In this document: piece by piece, positions 21,362-30,489 of the stretch
Layout: each line of letters starts with the position of its first letter
How positions within the stretch are numbered: the stretch's first letter is position 1
Notes under the pieces: generated by a model
Told to the model about the DNA's origin: nothing
Database searches by the model: none
Seen by the model: the letters and a program-made list of their open reading frames with translations, nothing else
Made by a program: the position numbers and the translations under genes
From: Coenobita brevimanus
Lineage: Eukaryota; Arthropoda; Malacostraca; Decapoda; Coenobitidae
NCBI GenBank assembly: GCA_032717465.1
Contig: CM064670.1
Location: 13,670,431 to 13,734,430 of the forward strand
Reading direction: 5' to 3'
Length of the DNA: 64,000 nucleotides

Positions 21362-21484
21362 ACTGTTGACCATATGGGGGGAAATGATCTGCCTCATAAT
21401 TCACCCACAGTATCATCAGGAATTCTGCTCTGTAACAGTCAAGAATTGGACCTACGTTGATGCAGTTTTTAAAAATCTTACTGA

Positions 21485-21545
21485 ATACCCTGAATAAAAA
21501 AAAAATCTTATAGAGAAAAATCTTACAAAAAAAAAAAAAAAATCT
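21485..21545. repeat. A-rich tracts
   Basis: Runs of 10-16 A alternating with ATCTTA, a low-complexity duplication downstream of the LINE tail. Confidence 0.7.
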
Positions 21546-21716
21546 TATGGAACACCTGACTCTAGTGCAGTGTTCTCTATTCATACACGAGTGGGGTTCA
21601 GGTCAGGCCAGTCGGTGCGTCCTCCCAGTGGACAGCTTTTTCCGTCCTTATTACGTAAAAGACTGTGGATTGCAGGAGGAAAACGATTCAGCCAGTTTAC
21701 GATTCTGATGAACCTG

Positions 21717-21895
21717 GGGCTGCAACTACAACAACACCTACTACCACCACCATTCCCACTACTACTACTACTTCTACTACCACCACCACCGCCACCACCA
21801 CCACCACCACCACCAGTGCTACTACTGCTGTTACTGCTACCACCACCACTGCAACTACTACTACTACTACTACTTCTACCACCACCACTAGGAAA
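21717..21895. repeat. (ACY)n trinucleotide repeat
   Basis: ACT/ACC triplets with interruptions. All frames across it look coding (Thr, Leu/Pro or Ser/Gly-rich) purely because of the period. Confidence 0.95.
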
Positions 21896-21960
21896 AGCAA
21901 TACGTGTGTTGCAACGAACAGCATATTTATTATGTCCAGACATTTTGACATCTAATATAC
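21890..21960 (-). repeat. end fragment related to the Penelope-like element flank
   Basis: The reverse complement shares GTCAAAATGTCTGGACATAA and ATATGCTGTTCGTTGCAACA with 30320-30370, which lies just outside the Penelope-like inverted arm. Confidence 0.5.
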
Positions 21961-22022
21961 TATAGCATTAGCCGTGTTCTTACATAATTGTTCTTACCTA
22001 ATTGTATCTTTACAGGAATGAG

Positions 22023-23653
22023 TCAAGCTAGAACTGTCCCGTGTCGTAAACCATATTTATCGTACATATCCTTAAATTTGTGAATTGTTTTGGCACACAC
22101 TATTTCATTCGGTAGTGCATTCCATTGATCAGTTGCTCTGTTTGGGAAACTGAATTTCCTTACGTCTTTATCACCTCTCTTCTTACGCAGTTTTTTGCAG
22201 TGTCCTCTTGCTGATGCTTCCCCATATGTTAAGTAATCATTTATGTCTATTTTCTCCTTCCCTGATATGCATTTATATAGCATTATCATGTCACCTCTTT
22301 TCCTTCTCTCCTGTAGTGTTGGTAGATTCAGTTTATTTAGTCTTTCATCGTAGCTTAGGTCCCTTAAGCTTGGTATCCATCGTGTAGCGGCCCTTTGAAC
22401 TTTTTCAATCTTGTCTATGTGTTTTTTGAGATGAGGACTCCAGACTACTGATGCATACTCCAGGGTTGGTCTAATGAATGATGTTATTGTCCTTCTTAGC
22501 ATGTCTTCATTTATGTATGTGAATGCTATTCTCATATTTGCAAGCGGTGTATACATGTTCCGTACCTTCTCGCTGATGTGGTCAGCCGGAGATAGTCTGT
22601 TATTGATAATCACACCTAGGTCCTCTCTTTCTGATGTGTGTAGGGTTTTATTTCCTAACTTATAATCCCAATCAGGTCTTTTTCCACTTTTACCAAGCTT
22701 GATTACATGACACTTGTCCACATTGAATTCCATTTGCCATGTATTACTCCATTCCTGAAGTTTATTTAATTCTTCTTGTAGCCGTTTACAAGAGTCTGTG
22801 TTAGTAATTCTCCTTTGTATTTTTGCATCATCTGCAAACATATTTAGATAGCTTTCATTTCTAGTGTTACTGTCTATACCATTTATGTACACTAAAAACA
22901 TGATTGGTGCCAGCACTGAGCCCTGTGGTACTCCACTAGTCATTTCTTTCCTTGATGAGTAATTTCCCCTTAGTACTGTTCTCATTTTTCTTTTCATGAG
23001 AAAATCTTGCATCCAACAATACAGTTTGACTCGAATTCCTCCTTGATGGTACAGTTTCCATAAAAGTCTTTGGTGTGGTATTGTACCAAATGCTTTCTTG
23101 AAATCTAAATAGATACTGTCCACCCATCTTTCTCTTTCCTGTATTGTGTCTGTTACTCTGTCATAGTAGCTCAACAGATTAGTAACAAGTGATTTTCCAT
23201 TTCTGAAACCAAACTGTCTTTCTGTTATCATACTGTGTTCTTCTAGGTGATTTACCCAAGCTTTTCTTATAAGCTTTTCTAATACCTTGCTTACAACACT
23301 TGTCAGTGATACTGGTCGGTAGTTAAGTGGATTTTGTCTATTCCCTTTCTTGAATAAGGGAACAATGTTTGCTTTCTTCCAAATATCAGGTAGTTTACCT
23401 TGACTCAAGGATTTCTTGAAAATTAAAAATAATGGTTTACTTAACTCCTTTGCACATTCACGTAGCACTCAACATGAAATTTCATCAGGACCATTTGCTT
23501 TTCCTTTGTGTAATTTACTTAGCTCCTCCTGTATTTCTTTTTCTGATGTTTTTATATTTGGTAGTATGTGTGGGCATGCATGTTCCACATAATCCCTCTC
23601 AAAATTTTTTTCCTCTGTAAAAACTGATTGGAAATTCTTGTTCTTGTGTGTGT

Positions 23654-23698
<45 letters not shown>

Positions 23699-23741
23699 AC
23701 GTGTGTTTGTGTGTGTATTTTGGGCAGCCAAAACTACACAT
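22023..23741 (-). pseudogene. CR1-like reverse transcriptase
   Basis: Read on minus. The frame carries the RT region from the KGKANGPDEIS motif through VPLFKKGNRQNPLNYRPVSL, ERQFGFRNGKSLVTNLL, LDFKKAFGTIPHQRL, SGVPQGSVLAPIMF and the catalytic box FADD (NMFADDAKIQR). The thumb (REDLGVIINNRLS, FIRPTLEYASVVWSPH) and the usual CR1 C-terminal RATDQWNALP segment follow. One TGA at 23469-23471 interrupts the frame just after GPDEIS; the 481 codons downstream (23468-22023) are open. The endonuclease is missing. Except for the stop and truncation the RT looks well kept, so insertion is moderately recent. Confidence 0.92.
23645..23716. repeat. (GT)n microsatellite
   Basis: GT dinucleotides with a few interruptions, at the 5' break point of the CR1-like LINE. 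Confidence 0.95.
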
Positions 23742-24008
23742 TCAAATCGCACCAAAATTGGCACAAAAATCGCAAAAACTTAGCTGATGTGAAAAAATCT
23801 GGTCCTATCACGATTGAAAAACTTTTACTATATTTTATGAGCAATCACATTTTGACCAAAAACTCCACTCCCGACGTTGGCATAGGATCTATGTAGAATT
23901 TTTTGCCCATAGCTACAACTAAAATATACCATAGCAGCGCAAGAGCCCTCCACAGGAGCAAGTGCAACAGGCCCGTAGGGCCCATAAGCACTTGTATTCA
24001 TCAATGTT

Positions 24009-24889
24009 TGTCACGAATTGGAGTGATCCTATATTTGAATAAATTCGTGACATTAAACTTTGGTGGGAAACAGCGAATTCTAGTGGAATCCCAGTAGGTA
24101 TCACTCAGTCAACCGCCACGTATTCACCCGATCGGGAGTGTTTTCAGAACCATTTCTCATTGTTTCATAAGTGATCGTCTTTGTGCGCGACATTAGCACC
24201 TCCACTGAGTGATTTATTATGGGCGTGTTTCGCTCGCTTCTACCCATTACCAGTTAACAGCTGGCCTCAGCCCTCGCTCCGCTTGTTTGAATCCAGTCAG
24301 GATTTGAGTGCCGTGGAAGCAGGTTCAATTGGGCCCAGTGTGGAGCAGTGCCGCCATTGTCCAGTTCCTGAATTCCCACCTAGTGTGAGCCGGCGAGAGG
24401 TGCAGCGTGTGGCAGCATCCTTCCTCAGCAATGACGCCCAGTCCATTTCACTTAGCCCACTCTCTGACCAGTATTTTTCTTTCGTTTTTCCTAGGCTTAA
24501 GAGTTTAGCTTTTGAGTGAGCGAGTGAGTGTGTTCTTATTTTGAATTCATTTTGAAACATGTAACGTAAATTTAACTCATTGTAATCAATAAATTAACAG
24601 TTCTTTTTCTTGAGCTCAATGTAATGTAAACTCATGTTTTATTTCTCCACAGTAAGCTTATTTCACTTAAAGCTCCTAGTTTGCATAAATGCTTTGTATT
24701 ATTCATAACTGGTACTTAGGCCAGTCCTTTTGTATTAAGCTTAAAATCCATTGTGCAACCAGGAGTTAATGCACCAGCAAGAACCTTGATTTTCACAAGT
24801 CAATTCTTTGTCCCTGTTCTCAACCAACACATTTAAAGTATTACTGAATATTATGCTTTAATATCGCATATTCTCAATTCCCTCTGACA
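24009..24889 (+). repeat. 5' LTR of gypsy B
   Basis: 881 bp. It lacks a segment of about 183 bp that is present in the 3' LTR (about 29267-29449). Confidence 0.9.
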
Positions 24890-24891
24890 TC

Positions 24892-24906
24892 TGGCAACCT
24901 CATTCC
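24892..24906 (+). promoter_or_regulatory. candidate primer binding site of gypsy B
   Basis: TGGCAACCTCATTCC starts two bases after the 5' LTR. A TGG start here fits pairing with the CCA end of a tRNA. I do not assign the tRNA. Confidence 0.4.
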
Positions 24907-25209
24907 AGGATATTAACTCCTAGCTCTAAAGCTATTCATGAGATAATACTCACTCACTCATACTTAGGTATTTATCATTAAAGTCTATAGGCACTATCTT
25001 ACTGATGATTATTAATTCATTTCTATTAATTTACGTAATAGTTTTCATAGTCAGTTGTTTGTTTAATTTTCTTTCTTTACCAGTTTAATTAGATAAAACT
25101 GGTCACCACTAACCTGTCCCTATATTCTTTATTCTCGATTATTGGCATCTTTCTCTGGAAAATTGCAGTCAGTACTGAGTCTCTAGTTCACTTAGATTGA
25201 CTTAGCATC

Positions 25210-26229
25210 ATGTTTACCAGCGTCTATGTACAGGAAGCTAAAGATATGGGTCTTACAGACCCCGAGAAAATAAAGGACTATGTCCTCTATCAGTTTAAAT
25301 ACGAGCAGCAATGCGAGAATGATGCTCGTGAAGAGCATCGAATTCAGCGTGAGTAACGCGAAAAAGAGCGCGAATATGAGCGAGAACAGCACGAACACGA
25401 GCGAAAACAACGCGAACTCGAGTTAGAACATGAGCGAGAACAGTGTTAGGAATGAGAGAGAGAACGAGAACACGAACGTGTCGAGCAAGAAACACACGAA
25501 AAACATGAATTTAAAATGTTGAAGCTCAAGCTTGGCTTCAGACACATCTGGTGCAGCTGGCCCAAGTTCCACGAGCGCTATCCCCGCACATATTCTGGCG
25601 ATCCCACACATCAAGCTTCCCCCATACAAGGAAGGCGAGCGAATCAAGCCATACATAGCACGTTTTGAAGACATGGCTCAACTTTACCAGCTGATGATGC
25701 AACTAAGCAGCTTCAGTTTCTTAGTCTGTTTGAGGGCCCTGCTCTCAATATTTTCCACAGAATTCATGGAGACAATCTCACATACGAGATGATGAAGGCC
25801 GCACTCATCAGAGCATACGGTCTTACAGTTGATGACGCCAAGAGTCAGTTCATGAGGGCATGTTTACAGGAAAAAGAGACTACCATTCAGTTTCTTGACC
25901 GGCTTACTGCTTACTTAGATGAGTGGATGGAGAAAGATGAAACTCCTTCCACGCGTGAGGGGATAATTGACTTTATGCTGCGCACGCAGCTAGAAAAGTC
26001 GTGGCCTACTGAACTTATGGCTCAGCTTAAGATCTGCCAGGTAAGAGATGCCAGCCAAATAGTGAAGAAGGTTGATGCATTCTTCACTGCATACGGGTAT
26101 CAAACTCGCAAGCAGCATACCTGGAACAGGAAAGCTGATAAATCTGGGAAACCATCTCAGACTGAACCACAGCAACAAGGCCGTTCTCAGAATAATGGCC
26201 AAGGTTCAAAACTGCAGAAGAAGGACTAG
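25210..26229 (+). pseudogene. gypsy B gag
   Basis: It starts at ATG 25210. A short N-terminal stretch (MFTSVYVQEAKDMGL) is followed by a highly charged Glu/Arg/His-rich segment (25290-25510) likely to form a long helix, with three in-frame stops in it. A second frame (25532-25790) carries HIKLPPYKEGERIKPYIARF. The first frame then resumes from 25789 with the capsid-like helices (AYGLTVDDAKSQF, LDRLTAYLDEWM) and a Gln/Asn-rich tail. It would form the particle core. A TAG at 26227-26229 separates it from the protease frame, which is the same frame. No CCHC knuckle is visible. Confidence 0.75.
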
Positions 26230-26325
26230 GGGCAAAACACCCAGAAACCTGAGTGGAAGGGGTACAACAGGTACCCTAACCAGCAGCAGTATCAGCCATG
26301 CAACCGACCGTCAGCACCAGCTCAA

Positions 26326-27600
26326 GTGAATAGGAGGCAGGAGGTGAATGCAGCCTTCATTCCTCAGCAGCAGTACAGTGGTGTCGTCCCTAGTAGTACG
26401 GGTACTCCCCCACAGTTCTCTAGTCCCCCAGTGACAGTGAACACTCTGCCACAGGAGGTCAATATTCCATCTCCCCCGACAGTGAGTACGACCCCTCAAG
26501 TATCTAATTCTCAGGGTACCATGTTTGCCGCATCATTTATTCAGCAGCCTCATGAGTGGCTAGCTGCTTGCTCCACAGGCCCTCCCACAGGTGGTAGTGC
26601 CTTCCTTGTTCAGTCAAGGTTTGTGGGAGACATTCCTGTGAAAGTCCTGAGAGACAACGGTTCCTCAGGTTGCTCTGTCAGGCAGAGTCTAGTTCAGCCT
26701 GAGCAGTACACAGGTCGACAGATCCAAGCTAACCTTATTGATGGATCAGTGAGATTGTTAACTGAGGCACGTATCCAGGTGGCATCTCCATTTTACACTG
26801 GTACGACAGTTGCAGTTGTCATGCCAGAACCTTTATTTGACCTTATCATAGGCAATATTCCCGGTGCCAAGTATAGTTGCACCGAAGATAATGCTACTCA
26901 GACTTCGGCTGCAGTAACACGAGCCATCGCTGAGGCTCCAAATTGTGTCACCCCTGTGACCATTGCATCGCCACAAGATCTGATGTGTAGCCAAGATGTT
27001 GTTCAAGAACAACATTCTGACCCGACACTTGCTGCCATGCGAAAGAAACAAAAGGGTAGAGTGATAAAGTATTCATGGGGAAAAGCCAAGTTCCTTCGCA
27101 AACAAGGACAGCTGTACCATGAGTCACGAACACCCCAGGGCGAGGTTTGACTGCAGTTTGTCGTTCCCGCTAAGTACTGCCTACCAATGTTAGAATGGAG
27201 TCATTGTTCAGCCTCAGGAGGTCACCTGGGCAAAGGGAAGACCCAGGGCCGTATCTGTGCTGACTTTTTCTGGCCAGGGATGGGACGAGACATAGATAGT
27301 TTTGTGCGTTCCTGCAATGTGTGTCCACATACCACTAATCAGGGACATGTTCTTCCTGTGCCGTTTGAAACCACACCCGTAATCTCTGAGTCAGCCGAGA
27401 GACAGGGCAGTGGTGAAGTGGGTGCAGACCTGACGTCTCACCCGTTGGCCCCACAGGACACAGCATGTCCAGGGCTTGTACATACATATGTACCGCAAGT
27501 TAAGGGGGAAGTTCGAGAACCCCGCAGAGACAGTCTGAGGCTGTGTATGAATTACCTTGTGGAACGTCTCGAGCTGTGGGCCCCTCAGAGGATTCCCTGA
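26326..27600 (+). pseudogene. gypsy B protease and N-terminal integrase
   Basis: In frame with gag. After a proline-rich linker comes an aspartic protease. Its active-site motif is DNGSSG in place of the usual DTGA/DSGA, and its second half ends near PLFDLIIGN. A linker (SDPTLAAMRKKQKG) leads over one TGA (27148-27150) into an HHCC zinc-binding integrase domain (HCSASGGHLGKGKTQG, DFFWPGMGRDIDSF, CNVC). The core with its D,D,E is absent; the frame drifts into unrelated sequence and ends at 27600. The protease-integrase junction without RT between them shows the unusual gene order. Confidence 0.8.
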
Positions 27601-28488
27601 GAATGCATATTACTCGTATCCACATGAGTGTTCACACCCACGGTGGGTGTGAACACTCATGTATGCCCAAGATTGCATAGGGATTCTCAGCTTCCTGTCT
27701 TTAATCGTAAGTGTAGAGTTAGTTTAACCAGTAAACTGGGCTAGAGAATTGCAGCGTTTGATGTCCTGCAGAAACGCCCAGTCTTTTCACTCTTGACTCC
27801 ATTCCCTGGTTAATTTAGTGAATTGCAGCATTTGATGTCCCGCAGAAATGCCCAGCTTTCGCTAATTAAATTTAGGGTTTAACCAGTAAACTGAGTCAGC
27901 GTTTGATGTCCTGAAGAGACGTCTTGACTACGTTTCCTGGTTAATAATGTAAATAATGTACTTTTTGTAACATAAGTACTGATTGCTAGGCAGAGAGAGA
28001 GAAATGACACTTTTAATGCTCCACTTTGATTGCTTTCGCGGGTGCAGCATTGCTGTGCAGAACAGCTGATCATCCCTGACACATGCTGCTGCCTCTTCTC
28101 TTCTGCCTTGTCATCATTACTATTGATTTGCATTACATGATTTTACATGTAGGTACAGTTACGCCACAACTGTCACACCTACACTTTGTATTACATATGT
28201 CACGCTACTTAACAATTAGTTGTTTATGTAAATGTAGCGACCTTTTCGCTCAGTTTAACCTAAGTACAGGATTTTTCACCGTCGTCACGGAGTTTTTTCC
28301 TCAAGCTTGCTTCTATTAACGTAAATACAAGGTTTTTTTCACTCACTGGTGACTATGACTTTCTCCTGTAGCAGGATAGCACACACACACCACAGTGTGA
28401 ATATTGTGTGACTGAGTTAGGATTTATATGTATGTATATTGATTTTTTTTTTTCCCTGAGAAAAAAAATTCATTTTGATGGGGTGTAA
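27601..28488 (+). other. gypsy B 3' noncoding region
   Basis: It contains the hairpin and then about two and a half irregular repeats around GCGTTTGATGTCCTGCAGAA (27751-27930), followed by AT-rich sequence and a short purine stretch GATGGGGTG before the 3' LTR. No ORF of note. Confidence 0.6.
27622..27662. other. perfect 20-bp inverted repeat (hairpin)
   Basis: The left arm 27622-27641 (ACATGAGTGTTCACACCCAC) and the right arm 27643-27662 are exact reverse complements around a single G. It lies just after the last gypsy B ORF. Confidence 0.95.
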
Positions 28489-29552
28489 TGTCACGAGTTG
28501 GCACGATCCTATATTTGAATAAACTCGTGACATTAAACTTTGATGGGAAACCATGAATTCTAGTGGAATCCCAGTAGGTATCACTCAGTCAACCGCCATG
28601 TATTCAAGCGATCGGGAGTGTTTTCAGAACCATTTCTCACTGTTTCATAAGTGATCGTCTTTGTGCGCGACATTAGCACCTCCACTGAGTGATTTATTAT
28701 TTGTGTGTTTCGCTTTCTTCTAGCCGTTACCAGTTAACGGCTGGCCTCAGCCCTCGCCTCGCTTGTTTGAATTCAATCAGGATTTGAGCGCCGTGGAAGC
28801 AGGTTCAATTGGGCCCAGTATGGAGCAGTGCTGCCATTGTCCAGTTCCTGAATTCCCACCTAGTGTGAGCCGGCGAGAGGTGCAGCGTGTGGCAGCGTCC
28901 TTCCTCAGCAATGACGCTCAGTCCATTTCGCTTAGCTCACTCTCTGACCAGTAGTTTTCTTTCGTTTTTCCTAGGCTTAAGAGTTTAGCTTTTGAGTGAG
29001 CGAGAGTATGTTCTCCTTATTTTGAATTCATTTTGAAACATGTAACATAAATTTGACTTATTGTAATCAATAAATTAACAGTTCTTTTTCTTGAGCTTAA
29101 TATAATGTAAACTCGTGTTTTATTTCTCCACATTAAGCTTATTTCACTTATAGCTCCTAGTTTGCATAAACGCTTTGTATTATTCATAACTGGTACATAG
29201 GCCAGTCCTTTTGTATTAAGCTTAAAATCCATTGTGCAACCAGGAGTTAATGCACCAGCAAGAACCTGTTTATGATTAATAGCATTAGGTATTGTCAGGG
29301 GTGGAGTCACTTTCTCCAGAGGCCAACAGTACTAATAAACAGTACGTGTGAGTAATTAGTCTTTGCTGTGTAGCCTACTGTTGAGAAAGTTTATAAATGC
29401 TCGTCCTTAGAGAATCGGCGAAGTAAGCGGGCATAAAGTAATCATTGCTTGATTTTCACAAGTCAGTTCTTTGTCCCTGTTCTCAACCAACACATTTAAA
29501 GTATTATTGAATATTATTCTTTAATATTGCATATTCTCAAAACCCCCTGACA
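28489..29552 (+). repeat. 3' LTR of gypsy B
   Basis: 1064 bp, more than 90 percent alike to the 5' LTR by eye, apart from the extra segment of about 183 bp at about 29267-29449. Confidence 0.9.
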
Positions 29553-29695
29553 ATGTCATCACCAGTGGATCTAAAAAGATAAAAATTACCTGTAAGGTAA
29601 TTAAAAGCCTAAAAGAACTAGGCCTATTTGAGCTTTGAGCTCATCGTACTTATACAAAAAAAAAAAAAAAAGTACTGTTAAATTACAGTAGGGAC

Positions 29696-30200
29696 TTAGC
29701 TGCACACTATATCCAGAGGAACGGCAGACTGACAATTGTTTAGGGCCGGTTTTCGTTTATAAATATGAATGGATTCTAGTGTTCTTAGATTCTTACTGGT
29801 ACATGTGTCTATTATACAGAAATTCTTGGGATCGCCAGAAGTATTACAATGATATGAATGTTCCCATACCACTGAGTGAGGAGGGTCACTCACAGGGAGA
29901 TCTGACCTGCTCGACTGACCTCTATGCTCGTCAACCCTTAGCTTGAAAGCTCGTATGGTGCTTCCAATATACCTTGTATGGCAACTACGGCACTTATGTT
30001 CATAAACGATTGGCGAGCGGAGGGCAGTCGGTAGTCTTTGTAATGAAAAAATGACTGAAGCTTAAAATTTTTATGAACAAACCGGAGTTTGAGGATAGAA
30101 AATTAGAGAAGTTATATTTGATTCCCCTCTCTATCTTTTCTGACAGTACCAGGAAAAGGTAGAGAATGATACATTTCCTCCTTACTCCCTGTATGTTTTT
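29696..30200 (-). pseudogene. Penelope-like GIY-YIG endonuclease fragment
   Basis: On minus, the RT C-terminal tail (LSEKIERGIKYNFSNFLSS) leads, after a frame change near 30010, into YEHKCRSCHTRYIGST, a GIY-YIG motif with the extra cysteine pair typical of Penelope elements. DEHRGQSSRSDLPVSDPPHS, NFCIIDTC and LRTLESIHIYKRKPALNN follow. These are the expected later motifs, including the glutamate-containing LES. The endonuclease would cut target DNA for reverse transcription. Upstream RT is missing and the frame is broken at least once. Confidence 0.82.
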
Positions 30201-30473
30201 TTCCTCTTTTTTATATATATATAAGTATGATGAGCTCAAGCTCAAATAGTTCTTTTAGGCTTTTAATTACCTTACAGGTCATTTTTACCTTTTAAGATCC
30301 ACTGAAAATGACATAGATGAATATGTCAAAACGTCTGAACATAATAAAAATGCTGTTCGTGGCAACACTGGTGTTGTCCTCCCTACATAAGTTGCGGTTC
30401 CCTCAGAACAAGCCTTCTCATTACTACTACTGCTTTTGTAAAACAGCTTTTTCCAAGTGTGTATCTAGTTCTT

Positions 30474-30485
30474 CTATTCTTGCAG
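30474..30485 (+). promoter_or_regulatory. 3' splice acceptor before the HEPN-NACHT ORF
   Basis: CTATTCTTGCAG, preceded by a pyrimidine-rich stretch, ends at 30485. An in-frame stop at 30466-30468 lies inside the presumed intron. It suggests that a 5' (perhaps untranslated) exon lies further upstream. Confidence 0.55.
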
Positions 30486-30489
30486 GAGG

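Larger units (their letters stand above)
21985..23741 (-). mobile_element. CR1-like LINE, 5' truncated
   Basis: A minus-strand RT-coding region with a short 3' tail. The tail ends in two near-repeats of about 15 bp (CAATTAGGTAAGAA, CAATTATGTAAGAA), as CR1-type elements often end in short tandem repeats rather than poly-A. The upstream side stops at the (GT)n run 23645-23716. Confidence 0.85.
24009..29552 (+). mobile_element. Ty3/gypsy LTR retrotransposon, element B
   Basis: The LTRs at 24009-24889 and 28489-29552 begin TGTCACGA and end CTGACA. Flanking pentamers ATGTT (24004-24008) and ATGTC (29553-29557) are a target duplication with one later change. Inside, gag, protease and the zinc-binding part of integrase occur in that order. 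RT, RNase H and the integrase core are absent, so it is a deletion derivative. Protease followed directly by integrase matches the Gmr1-like order of element A. Confidence 0.9.
23995..30314 (-). mobile_element. Penelope-like element remnant split by gypsy B
   Basis: Two arms are inverted relative to each other: 23995-24008 plus 29553-29660 on the left and 30213-30314 on the right. They share CAGTGGATCT and GGTAATTAAAAGCCTAAAAG. Between them lies a GIY-YIG endonuclease fragment on minus. Sequence on the left arm continues across the gypsy B insertion (TATTCATCA before 24004, ATCACCAGTGG after 29557) and matches the right arm (TATTCATCT...TTTCAGTGG), showing that gypsy B inserted into an existing arm. 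Most of the RT is lost. Confidence 0.7.

Noticed and set aside
21570..21965. Proline-, serine/glycine- or threonine-rich ORFs on both strands
   Set aside because: They are translations of an (ACY)n trinucleotide repeat in several frames.
23469..23764. His-Thr repeat ORF
   Set aside because: Product of the (GT)n run joined to the CR1-like RT N terminus.
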